Below, one piece after another: positions 1 to 15,100 of a stretch of DNA of 64,000 nucleotides. A program made the position numbers and the translations under genes. Source of the stretch: Axinella damicornis (taxonomy: Eukaryota; Porifera; Demospongiae; Axinellida; Axinellidae). The notes beneath the pieces were generated by a model that had not been told where the DNA came from, made no database searches, and was given only the letters and a program-made list of their open reading frames with translations. Within the stretch, counting starts at the first letter, position 1. Every line of letters starts with the position of its first letter. The DNA is taken from the NCBI GenBank assembly GCA_963931865.1, contig OZ007510.1:15294111-15358110 (forward strand). The letters are read 5' to 3'.

Positions 1-125
1 CTCTACCTGCCTCTACCTGGCTCTACCTCTGCTCTACCTGGCTCTACCTCTGCTCTACCTGGCTCTACCTGGCTCTAACTCTGCTCTACCTGCCTCTACC
101 TGGCTCTACCTGGCTCTACCTGGCT

Positions 126-3100
126 CTACCTGTTCTACCTCTGCTATGCCTGGCTCTACCTGGCGCTCTACCGCTGCTCTACCTCTGCTCTTCCTGGCTC
201 TACCTCTGCTCTACCGGGCTCTACCTCTGCTCTACCTGGCTCTACCTCTGCTCTACCTGGCTCTACCTCTGCTCTACCTGGCCCTACCTCTGCTCTACCT
301 GGCTCTACCTGGCTCTACCTGGCTCTACCGGGCTCTACCTCTGCTCTACCTGGCTCTACCTGGCTCTACCTCTGCTCTACCTGGCTCTACCTGGCTCTAC
401 CGGGCTCTAAATCTGCTCTACCTGGCTCTACCTGGCTCTACCTCTGCTCTACCTGGCTCTACCTGGCTCTACCTGGCTCTACCTCTGCTCTACCTGGCTC
501 TACCCCTGACTCTACCTCTGACTCTACCTCTTCTCTACCTCTGCTCTACCTGGCTCTACCCCTGACTCTACCTCTGACTCTAACTCTGCTCTACCTGGCT
601 CTACCTGGCTCTACCTCTACTCTACCTGGCTCTACCTCTGCTCTACCTGGCTCTACCTCTGCTCTACCTGGCTCTACCTGGCTCTACCTCTGCTCTACCT
701 GGCTCTACCTGGCTCTACCTGGCTCTACCTGGCTCTACCTGGCTCTACCTCTGCTCTACCTGGCTCTACCTGGCTCTGCCTCTGCTCTCCCTGGCTCTAC
801 CTGGCTCTACCACTGCTCTACTGGGCTCTACCTCAGCTCTACCTGGCTCTACCTGGCTCTACCTCTGCTCTACCGGGCTCTACCTGGCTCTACCTGGCTC
901 TACCTCTGCTCTACCTGGCTCTACCTTGCTCTACCTCTGCTATACCTGGCTCTACCTGGCTCTACCTGGCTCTACCGGGCTCTACCTCTGCTCTACCTGG
1001 CTCTACCTCTGCTCTACCTGGCTCTACCTGGCTCTACCTCTGCTCTACCTGGCTCTACCTGGCTCTACCTCTGCTCTACCTGGCTCAACCTGGCTCTACC
1101 TCTGCTCTACCTGGCTCTACTTCTACTCTACCTGGCTCTACCTCTGCTCTACCTGGCTCTACCGGGCTCTACCTCTGCTCTACCTGGCTCTACTGTGCTC
1201 TACCTCTGCTCTACCTGGCTCTACCTGGCTCTACCTCTGCTCTACCTGGCTCTACCTGGCTCTACCACTGCTCTACCGGGCTCTACCTCTGCTCTACCTG
1301 GCTCTACCTGGCTCTACCTCTGCTCTACCTGACTCTACCTGGCTCTACCTCTGCTCTACCTGCCTCTACCTGGCTCTACATGGCTCTACCTGGCTCTACC
1401 TCTGCTCTACCTGCCTCTACCTGGCTCTACCTCTGCTCTACCTGGCTCTACCTGGCTCTACATGGCTCTACCTGGCTCTACCTGTTCTACCTCTGCTATG
1501 CCTGTCTCTAGCTGGCTCTACTGTGCTCTACCTCTTCTCTACCTGCCTCTACCTGGCTCTACCTCTGCTCTACCTGGCTCTACCTGGCTCTACATGGCTC
1601 TACCTGGCTCTACCTGTTCTACCTCTGCTATGCCTGGCTCTAGCTGGCTCTACTGTGCTCTACCTCTGCTCTACCTGCCTCTACCTGGCTCTACCTCTGC
1701 TCTACCTGGCTCTACCTCTGCTCTACCTGGCTCTACCTGGCTCTAACTCTGCTCTACCTGCCTCTACCTAGCTCTACCTCTGCTCTACCTGGCTCTACCT
1801 CTGCTCTACCTGGCTCTACCTGGCTCTACCTCTGCTCTACCTGCCTCTACCTGGCTCTACATGGCTCTACCTGGCTCTACCTCTGCTCTACCTGCCTCTA
1901 CCTGGCTCTACCTCTGCTCTACCTAGCTCTACCTGGCTCTACATGGCTCTACCTGGCTCTACCTGTTCTACCTCTGCTATGCCTGGCTCTACCTGGCGCT
2001 CTACCGCTGCTCTACCTCTGCTCTACCTGGCTCTACCTCTGCTCTACCGGGCTCTACCTCTGCTCTACCTGGCTCTACCTTTGCTCTCCCTGGCTCTACC
2101 TCTGCTCTACCTGGTTCTACCTCTGCTCTACCTGGCTCTACCTGGCTCTACCTCTGCTCTACCTGGCTCTACCGGGCTCTACCTCTGCTCTACCTGGCAC
2201 TACCTGGCTCTAACTCTGCTCTACCTGGCTCTACCTGGCTCTACCTCTGCTCAACCTGGCTCTACCTGGCTCTACCTTTGCTCTACCTGGCTCTACCTGG
2301 CTCTACCTCTGCTCTACCTGGCTCTACTTCTACTCTACCTGGCTCTACCTCTGCTCTACCTGGCTCTACCACTGCTCTACCGGGCTCTACCTCTGCTCTA
2401 CCTGGCTCTACCTCTGCTCTACCTGGCTCTACCTGGCTCTACCTCTGCTCTACCTGGCTCTACTTCTACTCTACCTGGCACTACCTCTGCTCTACCTGGC
2501 TCTACCTCTGCTCTACCTGGCTCTACCTGGCTCTACCTCTGCTCTACCTGCCTCTACCTGGCTCTACCTCTGCTCTACCTGGCTCTACCTCTGCTCTACC
2601 TGCCTCTACCTAGCTCTACCTCTGCTCTACCTGGCTCTACCTGGCTCTACCTGGCTCTACCTGGCTCTACCTCTGCTCTACCTGCCTCTACCTGGCTCTA
2701 CCTCTGCTCTACCTGGCTCTACCTCTGCTCTACCTGCCTCTACCTAGCTCTACCTCTGCTCTACCTGGCTCTACCTGGCTCTACCTGGCTTTACCTGGCT
2801 GTACCTGTTCTACCTCTGCTATGCCTGGCTCTACCTGGCGCTCTACCGCTGCTCTACCTCTGCTCTACCTGGCTCTACCTCTGCTCTACCTGGCTCTACC
2901 AGGCTCTACCTCTGCTCTACCTGGCACTACCTGGCTCTACCTCTGCTCTACCTGGCTCTACCTGGCTCTACCTCTGCTCAACCTGGCTCTACCTGGCTCT
3001 ACCTCTGCTCTACCTGGCTCTACCTGGCTCTACCTCTGCTCTACCTGGCTCTACTTCTACTCTACCTAGCTCTACCTCTGCTCTACCTGGCTCTACCACT

Positions 3101-6100
3101 GCTCTACCGGGCTCTACCTCGGCTCTACCTGGCTCTACCTCTGCTCTACCTGGCTCTACCTGGCTCTACCTCTGCTCTACCTGGCTCTACTTCTACTCTA
3201 CCTGGCTCTACCTCTGCTCTACCTGCCTCTACCTCTGCTCTACCTGCCTCTACCTGGCTGTACCTCTGCTCTACCTGGCTCTACCTGGCTCTACCTGGCT
3301 CTACCTGGCTCTACCTGTTCTACCTCTGCTATGCCTGGCTCTACCTGGCGCTCTACCGCTGCTCTACCTCTGCTCTACCTGGCTCTACCTCTGCTCTACC
3401 GGGCTCTACCTCTGCTCTACCTGGCTCTACCTCTGCTCTACCTGGCTCTACCTCTGCTCTACCTGGCCCTTCCTCTGCTCTACCTGGCTCTACCTGGCTC
3501 TACCTGGCTCTACCGGGCTCTACCTCTGCTCTACCTGGCTCTACCTGGCTCTACCTGTTCTACCTCTGCTATGCCTGGCTCTACCTGGCGCTCTACCGCT
3601 GCTCTACCTGGCTCTACCTCTGCTCTACCGGGCTCTACCTGGCTCTACCTGGCTCTACCGGGCTCTACCTCTGCTCTACCTGGCTCTACCTCTGCTCTAC
3701 CTGGCTCTACCTCTGCTCTACCTGGCTCTACCTGGCTCTACCTCTGCTCTACCTGGCTCTACCTGGCTCTACCTCTGCTCTACCTTGCTCTACCTCTGCT
3801 CTACCTGCCTCTACCTGCCTCTACCTCTCCTCTACCTGCCTCTACCTGGCTCTACCTCTGCTCTACCTGCCTCTACCTGGCTCTACCTCTGCTCTACCTG
3901 GCTCTACCTCTGCTCTACCTGGCTCTACCTGGCTCTACCTCTCCTCTACCTGCCTCTACCTGGCTCTACCTCTGCTCTACCTGGCTCTACCTCTGCTCTA
4001 CCTGGCTCTACCTGGCTCTACCTCTGCTCTACCTGCCTCTACCTGGCTCTACCTCTGCTCTACCTGGCTCTACCTGGCTCTACCTGGCTCTACCTGGCTC
4101 TACCTGTTCTACCTCTGCTATGCCTGGCTCTACCTGGCGCTCTACCGCTGCTCTACCTCTGCTCTACCTGGCTCTACCTCTGCTCTACCGGGCTCTACCT
4201 CTGCTCTACCTGGCTCTACCTCTGCTCTCCCTGGCTCTACCTCTGCTCTACCTGGTTCTACCTCTGCTCTACCTGGCTCTACCGGGCTCTACCTCTGCTC
4301 TACCTGGCACTACCTGGCTCTACCTCTGCTCTACCTGGCTCTACCTGGCTCTACCTCTGCTCTACCTGGCTCTACCTGGCTCTACCTCTGCTCTACCTGG
4401 CTCTACCTGGCTCTACCTCTGCTCTACCTGGCTCTACTTCTACTCTACCTGGCTCTACGTCTGCTCTACCTGGCTCTATCACTGCTCTACCGGGCTCTAC
4501 CTCTGCTCTACCTGGCTCTACCTGGCTCTACCTCTGCTCTACCTGGCTCTACTTCTACTCTACCTGGCTCTACCTCTGCTCTACCTGGCTCTACCTCTGC
4601 TCTACCTGCCTCTACCTGGCTCTACCTCTGCTCTACCTGCCTCTACCTGGCTCTACCTCTGCTCTACCTGGCTCTACCTCTGCTCTACCGGCCTCTACCT
4701 CTGCTCTACCTGCCTCTACCTGGCTGTACCTCTGCTCTACCTGGCTCTACCTGGCTCTACCTGTTCTACCTCTGCTATGCCTGGCTCTACCTGGCGCTCT
4801 ACCGCTGCTCTACCTCTGCTCTACCTGGCTCTACCTCTGCTCTACCGGGCTCTACCTCTGCTCTACCTGGCTCTACCTCTGCTCTACCTGGCTCTACCTC
4901 TGCTCTACCTGGCCCTTCCTCTGCTCTACCTGGCTCTACCTGGCTCTACCTGGCTCTACCGGGCTCTACCTCTGCTCTACCTGGCTCTTCTTCTACTCTA
5001 CCTGGCTCTACCTCTGCTCTACCTGGCTCTACCTCTGCTCTACCTGCCTCTACCTGGCTGTACCTCTGCTCTACCTGGCTCTACCTGTTCTACCTCTGCT
5101 ATGCCTGGCTCTACCTGGCGCTCTACCGCTGCTCTACCTCTGCTCTTCCTGGCTCTACCTCTGCTCTACCGGGCTCTACCTCTGCTCTACCTGGCTCTAC
5201 CTCTGCTCTACCTGGCTCTACCTCTGCTCTACCTGGCCCTACCTCTGCTCTACCTGGCTCTACCTGGCTCTACCGGGCTCTACCTCTGCTCTACGTGGCT
5301 CTACCTGGCTCTACCTCTGCTCTACCTGGCTCTACCTGGCTCTACCGGGCTCTACCTCTGCTCTACCTGGCTCTACCTGGCTCTACCTCTGCTCTACCTG
5401 GCTCTACCTGGCTCTACCTGGCTCTACCTCTACTCTACCTGGCTCTACCCCTGACTCTACCTCTGACTCTACCTCTTCTCTACCTCTGCTCTACCTGGCT
5501 CTACCCCTGACTCTACCTCTGACTCTATCTCTGCTCTACCTGGCTCTACCTGGCTCTACCTCTACTCTACCTGGCTCTACCTCTGCTCTACCTGGCTCTA
5601 CCTCTGCTCTACCTGGCTCTACCTGGCTCTACCTCTGCTTTACCTGGCTCTACCTGGCTCTACCTGGCTCTACCTGGCTCTACCTCTGCTTTACCTGGCT
5701 CTACCTGGCTCTGCCTCTTCTCTACCTGGCTCTACCTGGCTCTACCACTGCTCTACTGGGCTCTACCTCTGCTCTACCTGGCTCTACCTGGCTCTACCTC
5801 TGCTCTACCTGGCTCTACCTTGCTCTACCTCTGCTCTACCTGGCTCTACATGGCTCTACCTGGCTCTACCTGGCTCTACCTCTGCTCTACCTGGCTCTAC
5901 CTCTGCTCTACCTGGCTCTACCTGGCTCTACCTCTGCTCTACCTGGCTCTACCTGGCTCTATCTGGCTCTACCTCTGCTCTACCTTGCTCTGCCTCTGCT
6001 CTACCTGCCTCTACCTGCCTCTACCTCTCCTCTACCTGCCTCTACCTGGCTCTTCCTCTGCTCTACCTGCCTCTACCTGGCTCTACCTCTGCTCTACCTG

Positions 6101-9100
6101 GCTCTACCTCTGCTCTACCTGGCTCTACCTGGCTCTACCTCTCCTCTACCTGCCTCTACCTGGCTCTACCTGTGCTCTACCTGGCTCTACCTCTGCTCTA
6201 CCTGGCTCTACCTGGCTCTACCTCTGCTCTACCTGCCTCTACCTGGCTCTACCTCTGCTCTACCTGGCTCTACCTCTGCTCTACCTGCCTCTACCTGGCT
6301 CTACCTCTGCTCTACCTGGCTCTACCTGGCTCTACCTGGCTCTACCTGGCTCTACCTGGCTCTACCTGTTCTACCTCTGCTATGCCTGGCTCTACCTGGC
6401 GCTCTACCGCTGCTCTACCTCTGCTCTACCTGGCTCTACCTCTGCTCTACCGGGCTCTACCTCTGCTCTACCTGGCTCTACCTCTGCTCTCCCTGGCTCT
6501 ACCTCTGCTCTACCTGGTTCTACCTCTGCTCTACCTGGCTCTACCGGGTTCTACCTCTGCTCTACCTGGCACTACCTGGCTCTACCTCTGCTCTACCTGG
6601 CTCTACCTGGCTCTACCTCTGCTCAACCTGGCTCTACCTGGCTCTACCTCTTCTCTACCTGGCTCTACCTGGCTCTACCTCTGCTCTACCTGGCTCTACT
6701 TCTACTCTACCTGGCTCTACCTCTGCTCTACCTGGCTCTATCACTGCTCTACCGTGCTCTACCTCTGCTCTACCTGGCTCTACCTGGCTCTACCTCTGCT
6801 CTACCTGGCTCTACTTCTACTCTACCTGGCTCTACCTCTGCTCTACCTGGCTCTACATCTGCTCTACCTGCCTCTACCTGGCTCTACCTCTGCTCTACCT
6901 GCCTCTACCTGGCTCTACCTCTGCTCTACCTGGCTCTACCTCTGCTCTACCTGCCTCTACCTAGCTCTACCTCTGCTCTACCTGGCTCTACCTGGCTCTA
7001 CCTGTTCTACCTCTGCTATGCGTTGCTCTACCTGGCGCTCTACCGCTGCTCTACCTCTGCTCTACCTGGCTCTACCTCTGCTCTACCGGGCTCTACCTTT
7101 GCTCTACCTGGCTCTACCTCTGCTCTACCTGGCTCTACCTCTGCTCTACCTGCCTCTACCTGGCTCTACCTCTGCTCTACCTGGCTCTACCTGGCTCTAC
7201 CTGGCTCTACCTGTTCTACCTCTGCTATGCCTGGCTCTACCTGGCGCTCTACCGCTGCTCTACCTCTGCTCTACCTGGCTCTACCTCTGCTCTACCGGGC
7301 TCTACCTCTGCTCTACCTGGCTCTACCTCTGCTCTCCCTGGCTCTACCTCTGCTCTACCTGGCTCTACCTCTGCTCTACCTGGCTCTACCTGTCTCTACC
7401 TCTGCTCTACCTGGTTCTACCGGGCTCTACCTCTGCTCTACCTGGCTCTACCTGGCTTTACCTCTGCTCAACCTGGCTCTACCTGGCTCTACCTCTGCTC
7501 TACCTGGCTCTACCTGGCTCTACCTCTGCTCTACCTGGCTCTACTTCTACTCTACCTGGCTCTACCTCTGCTCTACCAGGCTCTACCACTGCTCTACCGG
7601 GCTCTACCTCTGCTCTACCTGGCTCTACCTCTGCTCTACCTGGCTTTACCTCTGCTCTACCTGGCTCTACCGGGCTCTACCTCTGCTCTACCTGGCTCTA
7701 CCTGACTCTACCTCTGCTCTACCTGGCTCTACTTCTACTCTACCTGGCTCTACCTCTGCTCTACCTGGCTCTACCACTGCTCTACCGGGCTCTACCTCTG
7801 CTCTACCTGGCTCTACCTCTGCTCTACCTGGCTCTACCTCTGTTCTACCGGGCTTTACCTCTGCTCTACCTGCCTCTACCTCTGCTCTACCTGGCTCTAC
7901 CTCTGCTCTACCTGGCTCTACCTCGGCTCTACCTGGCTCTACCTGGCTCTACCTCTGCTCTACCTGGCTCTACCTCTGCTCTACCTGGCTCTACCGGGTT
8001 CTACCTCTGCTCTACCTGGCACTACCTGGCTCTACCTCTGCTCTACCTGGCTCTACCTGGCTCTACCTCTGCTCAACCTGGCTCTACCTGGCTCTACCTC
8101 TGCTCTACCTGGCTCTACCTGGCTCTACCTCTGCTCTACCTGGCTCTACTTCTACTCTACCTGGCTCTACCTCTGCTCTACCTAGCTCTATCACTGCTCT
8201 ACCGGGCTCTACCTCTGCTCTACCTGGCTCTACCTGGCTCTACGTCTGCTCTACCTGGCTCTACTTCTACTCTACCTGGCTCTACCTCTGCTCTACCTGG
8301 CTCTACCTCTGCTCTACCTGCCTCTACCTGGCTCTACCTCTGCTCTACCTGCCTCTACCTGGCTCTACCTCTGCTCTACCTGGCTCTACCTCTGCTTTAC
8401 CTGCCTCTACCTAGCTCTACCTCTGCTCTACCTGGCTCTACCTGGCTCTACCTGTTCTACCTCTACTATGCGTTGCTCTACCTGGCGCTCTACCGCTGCT
8501 CTACCTCTGCTCTACCTGGCTCTACCTCTGCTCTACCGGGCTCTACCTTTGCTCTACCTGGCTCTACCTCTGCTCTACCTGGCTCTACCTCTGCTCTACC
8601 TGCCTCTACCTGGCTCTACCTCTGCTCTACCTGGCTCTACCTGGCTCTACCTGGCTCTACCTGGCTCTACCTGTTCTACCTCTGCTATGCCTGGCTCTAC
8701 CTGGCGCTCTACCGCTGCTCTACCTCTGCTCTACCTGGCTCTACGTCTGCTCTACCGGGCTCTACCTCTGCTCTACCTGGCTCTACCTCTGCTCTCCCTG
8801 GCTCTACCTCTACTCTACCTGGCTCTACCTCTGCTCTACCTGGCTCTACCTGTCTCTACCTCTGCTCTACCTGGTTCTACCGGGCTCTACCTCTGCTCTA
8901 CCTGGCTCTACCTGGCTCTACCTCTGCTCAACCTGGCTCTACCTGGCTCTACCTCTGCTCTACCTGGCTCTACCTGGCTCTACCTCTGCTCTACCTGGCT
9001 CTACTTCTACTCTACCTGGCTCTACCTCTGCTCTACCAGGCTCTACCACTGCTCTACCGGGCTCTACCTCTGCTCTACCTGGCTCTACCTCTGCTCTACC

Positions 9101-12100
9101 TGGCTTTACCTCTGCTCTACCTGGCTCTACCGGGCTTTACCTCTGCTCTTCCTGGCTCTACCTGGCTCTACCTCGCTCTACTTCTACTCTACCTGGCTCT
9201 ACATCTGCTCTACCTGGCTCTACCACTGCTCTACCGGGCTCTACCTCTGCTCTACCTGGCTCTACCTCTGCTCTACCTGGCTCTACCTCTGCTCTACCGG
9301 GCTTTACCTCTGCTCTACCTACCTCTACCTCTGCTTTACCTGGCTCTACCTCTGCTCTACCTGGCTCAACCTCTGCTCTACCTGGCTCTACCTCTGCTCT
9401 ACCTGGCTCTACCTGGCTCTACCTCTGCTCTACCTGGCTCTACCAGGCTCTACCTCTGCTCTACCTGGCACTACCTGGCTCTACCTCTGCTCAACCTGGC
9501 TCTACCTGGCTCTACCTCTGCTCTACCTGGCTCTACCTGGCTCTACCTCTGCTCTACCTGGCTCTACTTCTACTCTACCTGGCTCTACCTCTGCTCTACC
9601 TGGCTCTACCACTGTTCTACCGGGCTTTACCTCTGCTCTACCTGGCTCTACCTCTGCTCTACCTGGCTCTACCTCTGTTCTACCTGGCTCTACCTGGCTC
9701 TACCTCTGCTCTACCTGGCTCTACATCTGCTCTACCTGCCTCTACCTCTGCTCTACCTGCCTCTACCTGGCTGTACCTCTGCTTTACCTGGCTCTACCTG
9801 TTCTACCTCTGCTATGCCTGGCTCTACCTGGCGCTCTACCGCTGCTCTACCTCTGCTCTACCTGGCTCTACCTCTGCTCTACCGGGCTCTACCTCTGCTC
9901 TACCTGGCTCTACCTCTGCTCTACCTGGTTCTACCTCTGCTCTACCTGGCCCTTCCTCTGCTCTACCTGGCTCTACCTGGCTCTACCTGGCTCTACCTGG
10001 CTCTACCGGGCTCTACCTCTGCTCTACCTGGTTCTACCTGGCTCTACCTCTGCTCAACCTGGCTCTACCTGGCTCTACCTCTGCTCTACCTGGCTCTACC
10101 TGGCTCTACCTCTGCTCTACCTGGCTCTACTTCTACTCTACCTGGCTCTACCTCTGCTCTACCTGGCTCTACCACTGTTCTACCTGGCTTTACCTCTGCT
10201 CTACCTGGCTCTACCTCTGCTCTACCTGGCTCTACCTCTGTTCTACCTGGCTCTACCTGGCTCTACCTCTGCTCTACCTGGCTCTACCTCTGCTCTACCT
10301 GCCTCTACCTCTGCTCTACCTGCCTCTACCTGGCTGTACCTCTGCTTTACCTGGCTCTACCTGTTCTACCTCTGCTATGCCTGGCTCTACCTGGCGCTCT
10401 ACCGCTGCTCTACCTCTGCTCTACCTGGCTCTACCTCTGCTCTACCGGGCTCTACCTCTGCTCTACCTGGCTCTACCTCTGCTCTACCTGGTTCTACCTC
10501 TGCTCTACCTGGCCCTTCCTCTGCTCTACCTGGCTCTACCTGGCTCTACCTGGCTCTACCGGGCTCTACCTCTGCTCTACCTGGCTCTACCTGGCTCTAC
10601 CTCTGCTCAACCTGGCTCTACCTGGCTCTACCTCTGCTCTACCTGGCTCTACCTGGCTCTACCTCTGCTCTACCTGGCTCTACTTCTACTCTACCTGGCT
10701 CTACCTCTGCTCTACCTGGCTCTACCACTGTTCTACCTGGCTTTACCTCTGCTCTACCTGGCTCTACCTCTGCTCTACCTGGCTCTACCTCTGTTCTACC
10801 TGGCTCTACCTGGCTCTACCTCTGCTCTACCTGGCTCTACCTCTGCTCTACCTGCCTCTACCTCTGCTCTACCTGCCTCTACCTGGCTGTACCTCTGCTT
10901 TACCTGGCTCTACCTGTTCTACCTCTGCTATGCCTGGCTCTACCTGGCGCTCTACCGCTGCTCTACCTCTGCTCTACCTGGCTCTACCTCTGCTCTACCG
11001 GGCTCTACCTCTGCTCTACCTGGCTCTACCTCTGCTCTACCTGGCTCTACCTCTGCTCTACCTGGCCCTTCCTCTGCTCTACCTGGCTCTACCTGGCTCT
11101 ACCTGGCTCTACCGGGCTCTACCTCTGCTCTACCTGGCTCTACCACTGCTCTACCGGGCTCTACCTCTGCTCTACCTGGCTCTACCTCTGCTCTACCTGG
11201 CTCTACCTCTGCTCTACCGGGCTTTACCTCTGCTCTACCTGCCTCTACCTCTGCTTTACCTGGCTCTACCTCTGCTCTACCTGGCTCTACCTCTGCTCTA
11301 CCTGGCTCTACCTCTGCTCTACCTGGCTCTACCTGGCTCTACCTCTGCTCTACCTGGCTCTACCAGGCTCTACCTCTGCTCTACCTGGCACTACCTGGCT
11401 CTACCTCTGCTCAACCTGGCTCTACCTGGCTCTACCTCTGCTCTACCTGGCTCTACCTGGCTCTACCTCTGCTCTACCTGGCTCTACTTCTACTCTACCT
11501 GGCTCTACCTCTGCTCTACCTGGCTCTACCACTGTTCTACCGGGCTTTACCTCTGCTCTACCTGGCTCTACCTCTGCTCTACCTGGCTCTACCTCTGTTC
11601 TACCTGGCTCTACCTGGCTCTACCTCTGCTCTACCTGGCTCTACCTCTGCTCTACCTGCCTCTACCTCTGCTCTACCTGCCTCTACCTGGCTGTACCTCT
11701 GCTTTACCTGGCTCTACCTGTTCTACCTCTGCTATGCCTGGCTCTACCTGGCGCTCTACCGCTGCTCTACCTCTGCTCTACCTGGCTCTACCTCTGCTCT
11801 ACCGGGCTCTACCTCTGCTCTACCTGGCTCTACCTCTGCTCTACCTGGCTCTACCTCTGCTCTACCTGGCCCTTCCTCTGCTCTACCTGGCTCTACCTGG
11901 CTCTACCTGGCTCTACCGGGCTCTACCTCTGCTCTACCTGGCTCTACCTGGCTCTACCTCTGCTCTACCTGGCTCTACCTGGCTCTTCCGGGCTCTACCT
12001 CTGCTCTACCTGGCTCTACCTGGCTCTACCTCTGCTCTACCTGGCTCTACCTGGCTCTACCTCTGCTCTGCTTCTACTCTACCTGGCTCTACCTCTGCTC

Positions 12101-15100
12101 TACCTGGCTCTACCGGGCTCTACCTCTGCTCTACCTGGCTCTACCTGGCTCTACCTCTGCTCTACCTGGCTCTACCTGGCTCTACCTGGCTCTACCGGGC
12201 TCTACCTCTGCTCTACCTGGCTCTAACTCTGCTCTACCTGGCTCTACCTCTGCTCAACCTGGCTCTACCAGGCTCTACCTCTGCTCTACCTGGCTCTACC
12301 TCTGCTCTACCTGGCTCTACTTCTACTCTACCTGGCTCTACCTCTGCTCTACCTGGCTCTACCGGGCTCTACCTCTGCTCTACCTGGCTCTACCTGGCTC
12401 TACCTCTGCTCTACCTGGCTCTACCTGGCTCTACCTGGCTCTACCGGGCTCTACCTCTGCTCTACCTGGCTCTACCTATGCTCTACCTGGCTCTACCTCT
12501 GCTCAACCTGGCTCTACCTGGCTGTACCTCTGCTCTACCTGGCTCTACCTCTGCTCTACCTGGCTCTACTTCTACTCTACCTGGCTCTACCTCTGCTCTA
12601 CCTGGCTCTACCGGGCTCTACCTCTGCTCTACCTGGCTCTACCTGGCTCTACCTCTGCTCTATCTGGCTCTACTTCTACTCTACCTGGCTCTACCTCTGC
12701 TCTACCTGGCTCTTCCACTGCTCTACCGGGCTCTACCTCTGCTCTACCTGGCTCTACCTCTGCTCTACCTGGCTCTACCTCTGCTCTACCGGGCTCTACC
12801 TCTGCTCTACCTGGCTCTACCCCTGACTCTACCTCTGACTCTACCTCTGCTCTACCACTGCTCTACCTGGCTCTACCCCTGACTCTACCTCTGACTCTAA
12901 CTCTGCTCTACCTGGCTCTACCTGGCTCTACCTGGCTCTACCTCTACTCTACCTGGCTCTACCTCTGCTCTACCTAGCTCTACCTCTGCTCTACCTGGCT
13001 CTACCTGGCTCTACCTGGCTCTACCTGGCTCTACCTGGCTCTACCTGGCTCTACCTGGCTCTACCTGGCTCTACCTCTGCTCTACCTGGCTCTACCCCTG
13101 ACTCTACCTCTGACTCTACCTCTGCTCTACCTCTGCTGTACCTGGCTCTACCTCTGCTCTACCTGCCTCTACCTGGCTCTACCTCTGCTCTACCTGGCTC
13201 TACCTGGCTCTACCTGGCTCTACCTGGCTCTACCTGTTCTACCTCTGCTATGCCTGGCTCTACCTGGCGCTCTCCCGCTGCTCTACCTCTGCTCTACCTG
13301 GCTCTACCTCTGCTCTACCGGGCTCTACCTCTGCTCTACCTGGCTCTACCTCTGCTCTCCCTGGCTCTACCTCTGCTCTACCTGGCTCTACCTCTGCTCT
13401 ACCTGGCTCTACCTGTCTCTACCTCTGCTCTACCTGGTTCTACCGGGCTCTACCTCTGCTCTACCTGGCTCTACCTGGCTCTACCTCTGCTCAACCTGGC
13501 TCTACCTGGCTCTACCTCTGCTCTACCTGGCTCTACCTGGCTCTACCTCTGCTCTACCTGGCTCTACTTCTACTCTACCTGGCTCTACCTCTGCTCTACC
13601 AGGCTCTACCACTGCTCTACCGGGCTCTACCTCTGCTCTACCTGGCTCTACCTCTGCTCTACCTGGCTTTACCTCTGCTCTACCTGGCTCTACCGGGCTC
13701 TACCTCTGCTCTACCTGGCTCTACCTGGCTCTACCTCTGCTCTACCTGGCTCTACTTCTACTCTACCTGGCTCTACCTCTGCTCTACCTGGCTCTACCAC
13801 TGCTCTACCGGGCTCTACCTCTCTTCTACCTGGCTCTACCTCTGCTCTACCTGGCTCTACCTCTGCTCTACCGGGCTTTACCTCTGCTCTACCTGCCTCT
13901 ACCTCTGCTCTACCTGGCTCTACCTCTGCTCTACCTGGCTCTACCTCTGCTCTACCTGGCTCTACCTCTGCTCTACCTGGCTCTACCTGGCTCTACCTCT
14001 GCTCTACCTGGCTCTACCAGGCTCTACCTCTGCTCTACCTGGCTCTACCTGGCTCTACCTCTGCTCAACCTGGCTCTACCTGGCTCTACCTCTGCTCTAC
14101 CTGGCTCTACCTGGCTCTACCTCTGCTCTACCTTGCTCTACTTCTACTCTACCTGGCTCTACCTCTGCTCTACCTGGCTCTACCACTGTTCTACCGGGCT
14201 TTACCTCTGCTCTACCTGGCTCTACCTCTGCTCTACCTGGCTTTACCTCTGCTCTACCTGGCTCTACCTGGCTCTACCTCTGCTCTACCTGGCTCTACCT
14301 CTGCTCTACCTGCCTCTACCTCTGCTCTACCTGCCTCTACCTGGCTGTACCTCTGCTCTACCTGGCTCTACCTGTTCTACCTCTGCTATGCCTGGCTCTA
14401 CCTGGCGCTCTACCGCTGCTCTACCTCTGCTCTACCTGGCTCTACCTCTGCTCTACCGGGCTCTACCTCTGCTCTACCTGGCTCTACCTCTGCTCTACCT
14501 GGCTCTACCTCTGCTCTACCTGGCCCTTCCTCTGCTCTACCTGGCTCTACCTGGCTCTACCTGGCTCTACCGGGCTCTACCTCTGCTCTACCTGGTTCTA
14601 CCTTGCTCTACCTCTGCTCTACCTGGCTCTACCTGGCTCTTCCGGGCTCTACCTCTGCTCTACCTGGCTCTACCTGGCTCTACCTCTGCTCTACCTGGCT
14701 CTACCTGGCTCTACCTCTGCTCTGCTTCTACTCTACCTGGCTCTACCTCTGCTCTACCTGGCTCTACCGGGCTCTACCTCTGCTCTACCTGGCTCTACCT
14801 GGCTCTACCTCTGCTCTACCTGGCTCTACCTGGCTCTACCTGGCTCTACCGGGCTCTACCTCTGCTCTACCTGGCTCTACCTCTGCTCTACCTGGCTCTA
14901 CCTCTGCTCAACCTGGCTCTACCAGGCTCTACCTCTGCTCTACCTGGCTCTACCTCTGCTCTACCTGGCTCTACTTCTACTCTACCTGGCTCTACCTCTG
15001 CTCTACCTGGCTCTACCGGGCTCTACCTCTGCTCTACCTGGCTCTACCTGGCTCTACCTCTGCTCTACCTGGCTCTACCTGGCTCTACCTGGCTCTACCG

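Noticed and set aside
6172..12882. Very long plus-strand ORF (over 2,200 codons) as a repetitive secreted or structural protein
   Set aside because: Equivalent long ORFs exist in the other plus frames, the residues are only permutations of the satellite words, and no signal peptide, unique domain or intron structure is visible.
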